DNA of 64,000 bases from Macrotis lagotis (GCF_037893015.1 NC_133666.1:3656239-3720238); one strand, 5' to 3'. Shown: positions 24,120-35,849, numbered from the stretch's first letter. Translations and numbers: made by a program. Notes: generated from the sequence alone by a model not told the origin.

Positions 24120-26110
24120 TCCCCACTCTAGCCAGGTGCCCTTTCTTCCCACGTCTCTCACATGCCTCACTTGCTGAACTAGTCCCATACCAGAATCTGT
24201 TTTTGCCCTGGCGAAAATCTTAAATCTGTACTGGCTTGAGACACTGGGACCAGTGCAGATATCTATCGGGTGAGCTCAACTGGACCATCTTGAAGCTAGG
24301 CAATTGTTTTGGCCTTGCCTTCCTAATGAACTCACTCTCCTCCTTTTTACAGGAGTTCTTCCACAGCTTTTTATTCTTTCTCAAACCTCCCATAATCCCA
24401 CCTCCTTTCCCCACCTTCTCAGATGAGAAACTTGCCTTTTGTTTTACTGAAAAAACGGAACCACCTCAACCTTTTGATTTTTCAAAAAAAAAGTCTTTTT
24501 TTTTTTTTTTATAAATTTAAACCTTCTTTCTTTTCCCATCCTTCTTACCTCTCATTAGACAGGTACCTTCTGTCACTGTCTCCTTCACCCTGCTTCACTT
24601 GATGAGATGGTTGTTCTTGCACTTGACTCTGATACTTCTGGAAGTGAGGATGAGGTTGACAACTGCCTCACTTCAATCCAATTCACCCATGAGTCAAGAT
24701 GTCTGCTTGGAAAATGAAGGGTGAATAACAGCCCTTCTACATGCACAACCCATCTTCTCCAAAAGAAGATGCTCTCATCCTCCCTCTCTCCTTCCAATAT
24801 CTTGCTTCTTTACTACCCACAGATACGTCCGTGGCAATCCCATCTGCCAAAACTCTCAATCCATCCATCCATATTTGCCTTATTTCCCCTCCCGCTTGTG
24901 GTTTAACTCTGAAAATATTGGGTCTCCAATAGGTGTCTCCATTTCCTCTCCTCTCACTTATTCTCTTCCTTCAGCCTTCCAACTTCCTTCTTCAACTGGA
25001 ACGACTCTCTCTGTGGTTACCTGTGATCTCCTTATTGCTAAATTCAATGACCTTGCTCAATCTTTATCCTTCTGGACCTCTCCTTTGACCCTGTTAATCA
25101 CCCCCTCCTCTTTGATACTCTATTCTCTGTAGGTTTGGGGGACACAACTCTCTCCTTGTTCTTTATCTATCTGAGCACTCTTTCTTAATTTCCTTTATCA
25201 GACCTTTATCCAACTTATTGCCCTCAGTTACACAGTTTCTCTCAAGACTCACTTGGATTGTCTTGGCTCCTTTCTCTATCCGCCTTAGTGTTCTCCTCAG
25301 CTCCTGTGGGCTGAAGTAGCATTTCTATGCTAATGATTCTCACATTCACCTATCAAGCTCTAACCTCTTTCTTGGGGGCTAGATTCACATCAGCTGCCTA
25401 TTAGCCATCTCAAACTAGATGCCCTAGAGACAGATTAACCTAGGTATCCCTCAAACAACTTAGCATCTTTCCCCTTAAACCCTCCCACCTTCCTTATTAC
25501 TATTGAAGGTGTTACCATCCTCCCAGTCTCCCAGGCTCTCAACCTAAGATTTGGCTTGATGCTCATCTTGGACTCCTCATTCTCACCCTCCCCTCAGCTC
25601 CCCAGATCCAAGCTATATCCATTTTGTCAAGGCCTGCTGCATCAGATGTACTTTTTTCTCTTCTATGACACTGACTCCATCCTGATGCCTAGAGTATCAT
25701 AGTAGCTTTTTGGGAGAAGTGGGGGGGGGGGGGGTTGTCTACCTCTGGTTTCTTCTCTCCAGGCCGTTGTCCATTCGGTCACTAAAGTGATTTTCTTTTC
25801 TTGCTTTTTTTTTTTGCAAGGCAATAGGGTTAAGTGGCTTGCCCACGGTCATACAGCTAAGTAATCCTTAAGTATCTAAGGTCACATTTGAACTCAGGTC
25901 CTCCAGACTCCAGGACCAGTGCTCTATCCTCTGTCCCACATAGCTGCTCCATAAAATGATTTTTCTAAATGAAGGTGTTGTCGCTCAATAAATTCCAGTG
26001 ACTCCCTGACATCTCTAGGATCAAATACAAAATCCCTTGGCATTCCAAACTTGACATATTAAGCCTGCCCCCCCCCAGTCTTTTTCACAGTGATTAGCAC
26101 ATAATAGGCT
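24120..26110 (+). mobile_element. L2 LINE, long decayed copy
   Basis: It runs colinear with L2 ORF2. 'gtggttacctgtgatctcct' and 'ggacctctcctttgaccctg' represent RT motif A in decayed form. 'tatgctaatgattctcacat' corresponds to the YADD box (Asp changed to Asn). Then come 'ctcaataaattccagtgact' and the 3' end near 26110. A reverse SINE (25798-25952) and a G-run (about 25722-25734) interrupt it. Confidence 0.72.
25798..25952 (-). mobile_element. tRNA-derived SINE inside L2
   Basis: It reads 'ttttttgcaaggcaataggg' to 'cccacatagctgctcc'. It is flanked by an imperfect 14-bp duplication of L2 sequence, aaagtgattttctt (25784-25797) and aaaatgatttttct (25953-25966). Confidence 0.85.
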
Positions 26111-26339
26111 CTGGTTGACTCACTAAAGAGCAAGTATATGAGACTGCTTGATGGAGATTCCAAGTTCTTGCTACTTGTCTCTTGAACCCATTTTCTGACT
26201 TGTACCTGGGCCTTGCCTTACTTTCACCTTTGCTCTCTGGGTATTCCCTGATCCCTTGGCTGCTTAAACCTGCTGCTCCTTCAATCTTCCCAATTCTTAA
26301 ATAGTAGTTGCAGGCCAGACCCTTTAGGAGGTGCTGCCC

Positions 26340-27000
26340 CATATTTTCAAGGGGCTTTGATTCTCCCAGGCTTGAGAGAATTTACAATCCATAAACAGGG
26401 ACTCGTTGGGCCTGTATGTGTGGAGAGAGAACTGATGGAAGAGTTGCTCAAGAAAATGGCACCTAAGCTAAGCCTTGAAGGCAGACGGGCCTTCCAGGCC
26501 TGGTGAACGACCCCTACCAAGATCTCAAGGGAGAAGATGGAGTATTCAAGTTGTTGAACAGACAACAGGCCAGTTTACTGGAACATCTAATTTGCACAAG
26601 AAGCTAATGTGCTTCAAACAGTAGGTTGGAGCCATATTGAGAGGGGCTTGAAGTTCCATGCTGAAGACTTGAAACTTCTAGAGGAGAGGCAGCTAGGTGG
26701 TACAGTGAATAGAGTACCAGCTCTAGAGTCAGGAGGACCTGAGTTCAAATGTGGCCTCAGACACTTAATTATTACCTAGCTGTGTGACCTTGGGCAACTT
26801 ACTTAACCCCATTGCCTTAAATTAAATCAATACATTTTTTTTAAAAGAAACCTCTAGAGGCAATAGAGGATAACTCTGGAACCTTTTTGAGCAGAGAAGT
26901 GACATGTTCAGGTCTCTGCAACGAGATATTGTCAAGGATGAATTGGAGAAGTGAGATGCCAGCTTGTACCAGAGTATGGGCCATGGGAGTAGAGATGCCA
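26340..27000 (-). mobile_element. L2 fragment, antisense
   Basis: It contains 'ctagaggcaatagaggataa' and 'agaagtgacatgttcaggtc', the reverse complement of the L2 3' region. A + strand SINE splits it at 26685-26846. Confidence 0.6.
26685..26846 (+). mobile_element. tRNA-derived SINE with target duplication
   Basis: This full-length copy has the head gaggcagctaggtggtacag and an A/T-rich tail. It is flanked by a 14-bp duplication, gaaacttctagagg (26671-26684) and gaaacctctagagg (26847-26860), with one mismatch. Confidence 0.92.
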
Positions 27001-27446
27001 GCTAGTGATGTTGTTAAGGAACGAGACATGCCAGCTGATTGGCTACTTGGTAGAGTGGTGAGCCCCCTGAGAACCTCAGTTCTTCTAACTTAATGACTCA
27101 CCTGAACTGGTTCCTATTTCTCACTGACCTTCTGCAGCCATCACAACCCAACTGAAGTGTGTTAGATGTCCAACTCGGAACATTTGCTCAGTGACTTAGA
27201 TGACGGTAGAGGTAGTGTGCCAATCCCATGCAAGCGGGATGTGGATGGATCACTAGAATCTTAGATTAGGCTGAAACAGTGATTGAAATGGCACTTCACA
27301 CTTAGTACCCCATGGCTCAATATAGGGTGTGAGGAGAAGATGGTGCACAAGACCATGGGAGCTTCAAAATGAGCCGTCCATGTCTTCTGCTAGTCAAAAA
27401 AGTGAAGTGACCCTAAGCTGTGTCACTTTAGAAATACAATGGCTAG

Positions 27447-27608
27447 GGGCGGCTAGGTGGTGCAGTGGATAAAGCACCTAAAGCACCGGCCCTGGAGTCA
27501 GGAGTACCTGGGTTCAGATCCGGTCTCAGATACTTAAGAATTACCTAGCTGTGTGGCCTTGGACAAGCCACTTAACCCCATTTGCCTTGGAAAAACCTAA
27601 AAAAAAAA
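27447..27608 (+). mobile_element. Young tRNA-derived SINE
   Basis: This is a complete copy with the repeated block 'aaagcacctaaagcaccgg' near its head and a pure poly-A tail. It is flanked by a perfect 15-bp duplication, aaatacaatggctag, at 27432-27446 and 27609-27623. It is one of the youngest-looking insertions in the window. Confidence 0.95.
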
Positions 27609-28399
27609 AAATACAATGGCTAGAACAAGGAAAGTGTTGTTAGCCTAGCCGACCTCTGCCCTGGTCCAGACAACTTGGTGCCACAAGTTGGGAAAACTAA
27701 TTCAAAGTTAATGTACCTTCCAGAGGAAGGTGACTAAGCTCTGGGGGATGGAGGGAGACCCTAGACTCTGCCATGTTAGGTTCAGTTTAGGAAGGAAAAG
27801 ATTTGGGGTTAGAATGGGGGAAAGACTGGATTATTGTTTTAAACATTTGAAGAGCCATTTTATTCAAAGGAGATTAGGAAGCTTAATTTAGAGCCCCAAG
27901 AGGCTTTTTACTTCATCCTCATCATTTTATAGGTGAAGAAATTAAGGATCAAAAGGATTTACTAACTTACCTGGGGTAAAGTAGGAGAGTTCAGATGAAA
28001 TGAACCTTATTTCATATGATGGTAGATTTTGCCGTAATATATGGAAATTCTCACCCAGTAAGGGAAGGGAATAGCAGCCATGGTAGATGGTGAATTCTCC
28101 ATTATTAGAAGAATGAAAGCAATAGTGAAGCATTCACTTCCTAGAAGGGTTGGACCATGTGATCAATGGTTAGGATTTCTTCTTTAAGGAGCTACCAGGT
28201 ATGTGTGATGGATTAGTGTATTAATTGGTTTTACCAAATAGTTTGTCCCTCCTTTTTCATTCTCTGTTACAAGTAATGGCTCCCTGCCTATGAAGAGAGA
28301 GAGGAGAAAGACTTGAAAATGAAAGTAAAAGCAAAATAACTCAATTAACACTTTAAGCAAAATTATAAAAAATATTAGCTCATGGGAATTGCCGAATTT

Positions 28400-29680
28400 G
28401 AGAGCTTCTTTAACACCTCATGCTCAGAAGGAATCCTCCCTCTAACATACCTAACCATCCAACACTTCCATTTGGGGGATTGCTCTCTTTGGTATTTCTG
28501 ACATCATCAAACCCACATTTACAACTTCAAAACAAATCTCATCTTTCACAAACACTTGAATCAAACTATCATGTTCCCTATGAGTTCTCTTCCCAGGGCC
28601 TTCAACTACTCCTCATAAGACATGAGTCCAGCTACCATCCTGGTTCCCTAGGACTGAACCCAATATCCACTATCCAGATGAGGTCTGACAAGGGCAGAGT
28701 CTAAAAGGACCGTCACCTCCTTATTCTTGGAAGTTAGATCTCTTTTCAGGTGGCCTAAGATTGCGTGCGTTAGCCACATCACACTGCTGACTCACTGTAA
28801 TTGCCGTCCATTAACCCCCGCCCAAGTCTTTTTCAAGACACTGCTATCTTACCAAATCTCTCCCATCTTATGCTAGTGAAGCTGACTTTTTTACCCAAGT
28901 ACAGGACTTTACATTAATCTCTATTGAATTTCATCTTCTAAGAGTCACCTCAAGGTTCTTCTCTTTTAAGATCCTTGGATCTAGACTCGCATCCATGCAA
29001 CAACCCCCATCCAAGAGGTGGCAAGGAGGCTGCCCACACCAAGTGCCATACTCCTCCATCCTCTTTTCTCTGGTCTCCTTGCTATAGTCTATACTGCTTT
29101 TGGAAAATCTAAATCCATGGCGCAGTAGATAGAGCATCGGCCCTGGAGACAGGAGGATCTAAGTTCAAATGTGACCTCAGACACTTAACAATCACCTAGC
29201 TGCGTGACCTTGAGCAAGTCACTTAAGCCCATTGCCTTGCAAAAATATAAAATTTCAATCCATTGGTGGGTTTCCTTGGCAGACATATATTCACAAGTTC
29301 CATTTTCCTCTTCATTTTTCCTTTGTGTCCTTGGAATTTCCATCTTGAGCATCTCCTCTGTCTCCTGGACTGACTTTTCCTTGAAGCAGTTTAGTCCATG
29401 AGTTCATCCTTAGCTTGCTTTTGAAGTCTGCTTTCCCCAAATCTAGACTATATGTCAAATTATGCTCAAATTCCCACTCCTGTGCCAGTCCTCTATCACA
29501 GTCTTTCCATCATTTCCCTGTCTCCCTTTGGAAGGATAAAATAATAGGCAAGACAAGTCTCTCATCTGTGTCAGAGTTTTTATAGACATTCCAAATTCCT
29601 TACCTATTTTTGCTTTCTTTCTAGGTAGTCTCTAGTATGATCAGATAGCAAAATCTCTTCAATGTCTCCTTCCATTGAAC
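28400..29680 (-). mobile_element. CR1/L3-like LINE fossil, antisense
   Basis: The + strand contains phrases I associate with antisense amniote CR1/L3, such as 'ccagatgaggtctgacaagg', 'gtacaggactttacattaat' and 'ctattgaatttcatcttcta'. It is interrupted by a SINE near 29.1 kb. The family call is from memory and is tentative. Confidence 0.5.
29115..29250 (+). mobile_element. tRNA-derived SINE, truncated head
   Basis: It starts within the head at 'ggcgcagtagatagagcatc' and ends 'cccattgccttgcaaaaata'. Confidence 0.85.
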
Positions 29681-30303
29681 TTCACCTTAATATCTCCAAA
29701 CAGCCTCAGTTTCCCTTATTTCATATATGAGCATGTTCTTCCATTCCATGATTGTGTAAGCCTCAATGAACTGGAACAGGCAGTGGAGTATGGTACACTT
29801 TGCCAGAAGTTGACACCAACAGCTACTAACATTTGGACCTGAGCTGTTATAAACTCCAATTCTAGCCAAAGGAGTTCGTTCCTGACAACCAAAAAAATTA
29901 AGCCAACAGATTCTCAATTTATCGATTTGATCAGCAAGACCTAGTAACCTGTCAGTTTCTATAGAAAGGAAGCCTAACTTGAGAGGTGACGGAGCAGGGA
30001 AGAAAGAGCTGATTTTAGGAGTCTGGAGACCAAGGTTCAAGGGTTAGCTTGAGGACTTCTTGGCTGAATGACTGTTTTGCAAGTAGTCCCTGAGCTTAGA
30101 ATTTCAGCTTTGTAAGATGAGCATGTTTGAGCCACCTTAGCAGGGTTATCAGAAGGGGAAAGCATACTTGCCAACATTCAAAATGATGGTCTTGGTGGGG
30201 TATATTGGGGTGATTCCTAATGGACTGTACTTTGGAGGGAAAGGCCGGACTTTGTACTGGACTATGTACTTTGGGCGTGAACAGGAATGTCATTTCTCCC
30301 CAG

Positions 30304-30372
30304 ATCTTCATCTACATCGTTGTCTCAGTTGCCTGTGGTGGGCTTACCTGGTCAAGCTGTGTGGCGAAATAA
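30304..30372 (+). CDS. VAMP7: VAMP7 last coding exon (membrane anchor and C-terminus)
   Basis: After the acceptor ttctccccag this exon reads IFIYIVVSVACGGLTWSSCV, then Ala-Lys and the stop taa at 30370-30372. It supplies the second half of the transmembrane anchor and the short lumenal tail. The human tail, from memory, is PLCGGFTWPSCVKK, so the CGG-x-TW-x-SCV core is kept while flanking positions vary. Added to the upstream exons, the product ends at the equivalent of human residue 220, so the protein length matches the family. This confirms an intact 3' end of the gene in this assembly. Confidence 0.96.
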   Translation: MFIYIVVSVACGGLTWSSCVAK

Positions 30373-30630
30373 ATTCAAAACAATCTTAAGCTGAGAAAAT
30401 GAGGGAGCAAGGATTTAAGAAGCAACCCAAGTAACTTCCTCCTGATTGCTACCGTCCTTCCACTTTTCTTCCATCATTCCCAGACTGCACTTTTCTTTGT
30501 GTATTCGGTGCCCCCCCCCCAAATGGACTGCTTCTGTACCACTGCCACCTTGACTGGAAAGGAGCTTTTCATTTTGAACTCTTTGCTGTCACCCAGATGG
30601 GGCCACCCAGGTCTCCAACTATTGCTTGGG

Positions 30631-30636
30631 AATAAA
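30631..30636 (+). promoter_or_regulatory. VAMP7: Candidate proximal poly(A) signal
   Basis: A canonical AATAAA is followed about 15-25 bp later by 'tattggtgtgactgt', which is GT-rich. It could produce a short VAMP7 3' UTR of about 280 nt. Confidence 0.4.
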
Positions 30637-31239
30637 GAGGGCACATATATTGGTGTGACTGTACACCAAAGCATTTGCACTTTAATGGAATGCATCTTAG
30701 CCTCGTCCCCTCTGATATGTATGTATGGACACCATTCTGAGTAGTGAATCAGTAGTGGGGGCACACCTTTGCTCCTTTGGGGTTTGGAATTCCAGGATTG
30801 GTACCGTCCTCTGTTCACGGAGAGCCCACTCAAGACCTCTCCTTGTTAACTGATTGGGGATTGGCAGTCTATTGGAATTCTCCCTGTCCCTTCATCCCAT
30901 ATGGTACTTTGCAGCATCCGCTTCAGAAAAATGGACCAAACTATTCCTCTGCTTTTCTATTGCAATTGAGTTGAAAAAGTGATGGTTTCATTCATGTTCA
31001 AAGTTGGCATCATGTAGCTCCTTTCCCTGTTTGTGTGTTTAAGTATTTTTAGCCTCTGGGGGGGGGGGGGGGGCTCTTCAGCTCATCCTCTGTTTTCCCA
31101 AAGTGGTGGAGCTGCTTTGGCCAAGCATGATGCAAGTAGAGAAGCTCTTAAGAGCCTGGATTGGCTCAGAAGTTTTATTTCATTAGAGCACGGGAAATCT
31201 TTTTCTTATGGGGGCCTAATAATTGTGTTGCCTTGAATG

Positions 31240-31245
31240 AATAAA
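31240..31245 (+). promoter_or_regulatory. VAMP7: Candidate middle poly(A) signal
   Basis: AATAAA followed by 'gagctggtgtggtagctgag' about 25 bp downstream. Use of this site would exclude the SINE at 31549. Confidence 0.45.
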
Positions 31246-31548
31246 CTGAATCCCAAGTCAGCAATGGAGCTGGTGTGGTAGCTGAGAGGATGTCGCTTTC
31301 TCTGTCTGTCTCTGTCACTTGCTCTCTTGCTCTCCCTCTCTTTCTCACCCCCTCTCCCTCTCCCTTTGCATCCCCGGGTCTGGTTGCTGCATATCCTTCA
31401 AAGCCTGGTATGGGCCCATTAAGGAGCCGTCTATACTTGGACAAGAGATTTAGCAAATACTTGGCCAGAGTTCAGGTCACCAAGCAAAGCACATTTTGGT
31501 GACTAAACAAATGGCCTTTATTGGGGGCCAGGAATCTTTAAAAATTTA

Positions 31549-31695
31549 AAGGGACAGCTAGGTGGTGCAATGGATAGAGCACCAGCCTTAGAGTCAGGAG
31601 GACCTGAGTTCAAATCTGGCTTCAGACACTTAAAAATGACCTAGCTGTGAGACCTTGGGCAAGTCACTTAACTCCATTGCCTTGCAAAAAAAATG
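31549..31695 (+). mobile_element. tRNA-derived SINE in VAMP7 3' UTR
   Basis: This full-length sense copy runs from 'gggacagctaggtggtgcaa' to 'ttgcaaaaaaaatg'. It lies inside the long form of the VAMP7 3' UTR, so it should be carried in the mature mRNA if the distal poly(A) site is used. Confidence 0.92.
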
Positions 31696-32357
31696 ATTTC
31701 AAAAATCATGTGACTAGAGTGGAGATGGAAAGCAAGCCAAGAAGGATAGGCCATGAAAGGAGCAGAAAACAGAATGATGAGCTAGAGGTCATGTAGTTTA
31801 AAGGACATGCTTTCTAGCAAGGGGGGTCGGGGCTCTGGCTTTTAAGATTTTGTGTTAACTGAAGAATTTGGGTCTGTGCTCCATTCTCTTCAGATTGAAG
31901 GACCCCAGTCATGTGCCTTGACTCCATATGCATTACATCATGGGACTCACCCACCTGCTCATTCAACCCCTTCCCCTTAACCCAAAATATACATGGTAAG
32001 GACTCCTGTCTCCTCTTTCCCCCTGTGCTGTCAGTGCCCATAGGTCAGATCTTATACCATTGGCCCTTTCAAATCTTTTAAAAAAAAAAATACTCTAGCC
32101 TACTGGGTCTAGAAGAAAATTGCACATCCTTGGGTTATAACTATCAAAATAGCTTTATTCAGAAGCAAATGGCTTCAAAGTCCAATTCCTTTTTGTATCC
32201 ACATCTGCACCAAGTTACCAATGCACCAAACTGTGCATGTTTCAGGGATTGACTTTGCTTTTGATTCTGTTTCTGTATAAAACCACTTTTAACAAAGATG
32301 CTCTTGTCTTAAAGAATGCGTTCATTGACCGCATAATTGAAAAGCTTCATCTCTTCA

Positions 32358-32363
32358 AATAAA
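32358..32363 (+). promoter_or_regulatory. VAMP7: Likely main poly(A) signal of VAMP7
   Basis: AATAAA is followed at about 18 bp by the GT-rich element 'tgtgagtggtctctgttttt'. Sequence upstream (about 32140-32350) looks like unique UTR, not a repeat. It is the last convincing signal before intergenic sequence. Confidence 0.65.
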
Positions 32364-33054
32364 ACAACACAAAAATGTGAGTGGTCTCTGTTTTTAAAAC
32401 ATTTGCTCTAATGACTTCATTTCAGCAGTGGGAACTCGTTACCTCTGCCAAAGTGGGGTAGTATGGGGATAGTGAGGAAAGTCCATTTTTAAAAGTGCTG
32501 CCTGAGCAGCCAAGAGGCATCTGTGCCACTGGGGACTGGGAGTGATATCTTGAAAAGTTTTAAGATTCATTTCTCCAGTTACTGAAGATCTCACGGGAAC
32601 CTCCGGGATGAGTGCATCCAGAAACAAAAATGAAATTCAGTTGTCTGGGTTTTGTTCCACCTACATACAACGGTAATGGATTCCCAGGGTTGAATTTCAC
32701 AGGACTGAAGTTCGTCCATTCTCCTGTCTACCAACCAGGGACTCCTTTGACAACATTCCCAACTAGTGACTATCCAGTCTCCACTTGGAGGTGCCTTTAC
32801 CTCTGGAGACACAACTGCATCAGGGAAAGATGGATCTCATTGGTATCAGTGTTCCTTCCAACCATGTAGATTGTAATCCCTCCATGCCTTCCCATCACGT
32901 GAGTTTTCTGTTCATGTCCTTCAGTAAATTGGTAAGGTTTCCTTATATCAACCCTAAATCCTTCCCCTATGCAATTTTATCCCAATCCATTATTCCCCAT
33001 TTTACCTCTTTAAATAGTACAGTGTCTTATCTCTCTTCCATTTGATGGTCCTTC

Positions 33055-33235
33055 AGATATTTATAGGATATGAGAACTTGGAGGAATCATCCCTATCACT
33101 GTCCAGGTGCAATCCAATCGGTAGCAGAGAAATTAAGTGAATTGCCCAAGGTCATCAGATAGTAAGTATCCGAGTCAGGACTTGAACTCAGCTCCTTTGA
33201 CTCCAGACCTCAAGCTTTTTGTTGTGCTGGTATTT
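33055..33235 (-). mobile_element. MAR1/MIR-type SINE
   Basis: It contains 'ttgcccaaggtcatcagata' and 'aggacttgaactcagctcct', a reverse CORE-SINE. Confidence 0.6.
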
Positions 33236-33249
33236 TGTACAGATATTCG

Positions 33250-33545
33250 ATGTACTTTAAGGTTTACAAAGCACTTTACACAATTATCTCATTTAACATT
33301 CACGACCTGGGAGGTAGGTGCTGTGATGATCCCCCTTTCCCAAAGGGGCAAACTGAGGCAAATAAAGGTGATTTGTGCCACTGGAGCAGAAAAAGTTGCT
33401 TGTGCTCACTTACAGACAAGTGCCACTGAGGCAAATAAAGATGAAGTGACTTGCCACAAGTCACACAGCTAGTCAGTGTCTGAGGCTGAATATGAATTCA
33501 GGTCTTCCTGAATCTAGGCCCAACACTACACTGTGGTGCTCCCTC
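33250..33545 (-). mobile_element. MIR-type SINE
   Basis: It contains 'aaagcactttacacaattat' and 'gacttgccacaagtcacaca', with an internal near-duplication of the 'ctgaggcaaataaaggtga' block. It is a reverse CORE-SINE. Confidence 0.65.
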
Positions 33546-33804
33546 CTTGTAGTCTTTTAATGAAGCCATTCCCTAAGTGGGCCACAATTTTTCTTTCTTG
33601 ACAATTCCATCAGCTTGTGGTTTCAGCAGCCACCTTTACACCAATGACTCCCAAGTTCTTACCTCTTTGATGAACATTAGACCTATACTGACTCAATTCA
33701 GCATGTAGCTCTGCTGGCCCAAGGAGTCAAAGCAAAACAATGAAAATAAGTCCCTGTCCTCCAGGAGTTTATCTGCTACTGGAGATGGGATATGGAATTC
33801 AAGA

Positions 33805-33965
33805 CTTCCAACTGAGAGTTCATCTAGTTGCAATACTGTCATCCTCTGCATGGGGAAAATGAGGCCCAAAGTCCCGTGGTTCCTAAGTGGTAGAGCTGGG
33901 TTGCTGGGTTTTGAACCTACAACAGCTGATTGCACATTTAGTATCCTATCCACTGGAATGTGAGG
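33805..33965 (-). mobile_element. MIR-like fragment
   Basis: 'gggaaaatgaggcccaaagt' and 'agagctgggttgctgggttt' fit a reverse, diverged MIR. Confidence 0.5.
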
Positions 33966-33969
33966 TGCA

Positions 33970-34600
33970 GTGTCAAATCTGGGGAAGGCCAATTTTGGTT
34001 TCCTCGCTTCCTGCTCTGGGACACCCTTCCACTAAAACAGTCTTTTCCATATCCTGAGGGGTATCCTCATTGTACCTGACACACAAGCAAGCCCCTATTA
34101 CAGTATGCCTATTGGGTTCCACACAGAGTACTCCCAAGATCCCAGTATATTTTCTTAGTTTTGCATTCAAGATGTTGACCAATAAGTGACTCTACAACCT
34201 GGGGGACCTCTAAGACATTCGAAGCCTACCTTTAGCTTGCAGCTGCTCTCCTTGTTCCATGCCCTTTGATCCACATAGACATCTATCCCACACCTCCCAT
34301 TGTTGCATACAAAACTAGAGACTTTAGCAGGCTTAGACTGGCACCAGATGGCTCCACCCAAGTAGACTTCTACCTCAGCAAGATGATCCCATGGATCCCA
34401 GTAGTTTATCATTCCCCATTCAGCCATGTTACGCCATATATTTGTCCCTACCACAGTCCACTCTCCACCATTATACTTTTTATACCCTAGCCAGAGGCCC
34501 ACCTGTTCCCACACCCCAATGTCTTATCATGTGCAGTCCTGGAATCCTGGGCTTGCAGAAGCTATCTGCAAGTGGGGATCTGGTCAGCAACAGTCAAGGG
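33970..34600. other. No recognised feature; W/C-rich open frame on - strand
   Basis: I recognise no gene or repeat here. On the - strand a 115-codon frame (34167-34514) is unusually rich in Trp and Cys, and a second open frame (33973-34182) partly overlaps it in a different phase. No promoter or splice context supports a gene. Confidence 0.4.
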
Positions 34601-34639
34601 ATATGACCAAAGTCTTTAAAAGAAGAATTACAGAAAGAA

Positions 34640-35035
34640 AAGGATCCAAATCATTAATTCAATTCCTCACACATCCATCAGACGGACAGATGAGCTGTGA
34701 GTTGATCCAACCAACCTGGAAAATCATTTGGACTTATTTGAGAAAAATTGCCAGTGTTTCTAGCCAGAGATAAGACCTTACCAGGCATGTACCCAAAAAC
34801 TCAATATGATGGCGGTGGAGCAGGTTATGAAATAATTATGTGAATTTTGCAATGTCGTTTAAAAGACAACTCATTTATACCAACATAACACTGTAGCACA
34901 AACGTAGAAAGAAAATGGGTGCCAAGCAACTGGGGATTTGTGTATTATAAATTTAATGAAATACCATTGAGCTATGGAAAACAAGATGAAGAATTTAGAG
35001 AAAACTGGGGACAGAATCAAGAAATAATATAAGTA
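34640..35035 (+). mobile_element. Old L1 3' fragment
   Basis: A frame reads SCELIQPTWKIIWTYLRKIA. It resembles the L1 ORF2 C-terminal signature found in full in the L1 near 39.58 kb (SCELIQPFWRAVWN). The following AT-rich sequence resembles a decayed L1 3' end. Confidence 0.5.
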
Positions 35036-35109
35036 GGCCTTCACAATCTGGGCCCTCCTACCTTTCTCAGGCTCTTATTCTTAACCATCTTCTTTGTCCT
35101 CTATGATCT

Positions 35110-35315
35110 AGAAACACAGGCCTCCTCTGAACCCAGAGTCAGGAAGACCCAAATTCAAATCTAGCCTCAGATTCTTCTGAGCTTCACCTTTACCTCAGTT
35201 TGCTCAACTGTAAACAGGGATAATAATAGCCCTCACCTCTCAGTGTTTTGTTTGTGAAAATAAAACGACATATTTGTAAAGCTCTTATAACAGTGCCTGT
35301 CTCATGGCAGTCACA
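35110..35315 (+). mobile_element. MIR/CORE-SINE
   Basis: It contains 'acctcagtttgctcaactgt', 'ggataataatagccctcacc' and 'gctcttataacagtgcctgt', in MIR order on the + strand. Confidence 0.7.
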
Positions 35316-35849
35316 CGTGTACACACTGGCATTGTGCCTCTAGCCCTCAAAAAGCCGGCACACTTCAGTTCCAGCCAGAGGAAGTTTCTGGCTTTTGGCT
35401 TTTTAAAGGGCAGAGCAGGTTACCCAGTATGTTAGGACTAACCTTCTCTATCATTAGTGCATCAGATTGTTACCTCACTGGATCTTTTAGGGTCAGATCA
35501 TGGAGACAGCTGAAAGTGTATTATCTCGTTTGCATAGTTTCTATTTTGGAAAACTTTTAAAGTTTTTGAGCATCTGGAAAGATATCTTGTCCTTCATCTT
35601 GTTCATCATGTGATCCTGAAGTTCTACAGCTGCCTCTTGGACTCAGTAGGTCTCAACCCAAACACATTACCTTGCCCCTAAACTTGCCCTGCCTCCTGCT
35701 TTCTCTTTTATTGTAGAAATCACTACCATGCCCCCAGTCCCTCATCCACACTGTTGCCAAAGACCCACTGATTTCACTTGTGCACCCCCTCTCAAATACA
35801 TTCCCTTCCCTCCTCTGACCCTGCCACTGCAGACCTCAGCACTTCATTC

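Larger units (their letters stand above)
20575..30303 (+). other. VAMP7: VAMP7 last intron (9.7 kb)
   Basis: Large parts are L2 fossils (21.2-22.35 kb on the - strand; 24.1-26.1 kb on the + strand; 26.3-27.0 kb on the - strand) and a CR1/L3-like stretch (28.4-29.7 kb). SINEs lie at 25.8, 26.7, 27.45 and 29.1 kb. I recognise nothing in 20.6-21.1 kb, 22.4-24.1 kb, 27.65-28.4 kb or 29.7-30.3 kb. Confidence 0.85.
30373..32375 (+). other. VAMP7: VAMP7 3' UTR
   Basis: The region from the stop to the inferred cleavage site is about 2 kb, similar to the long UTR of the human gene. It contains two earlier AATAAA hexamers with GT-rich sequence downstream (30631 and 31240), a run of Gs near 31061-31073 and a SINE at 31549-31695. 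The end is inferred from the hexamer at 32358 and has not been tested by cDNA. Confidence 0.7.
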
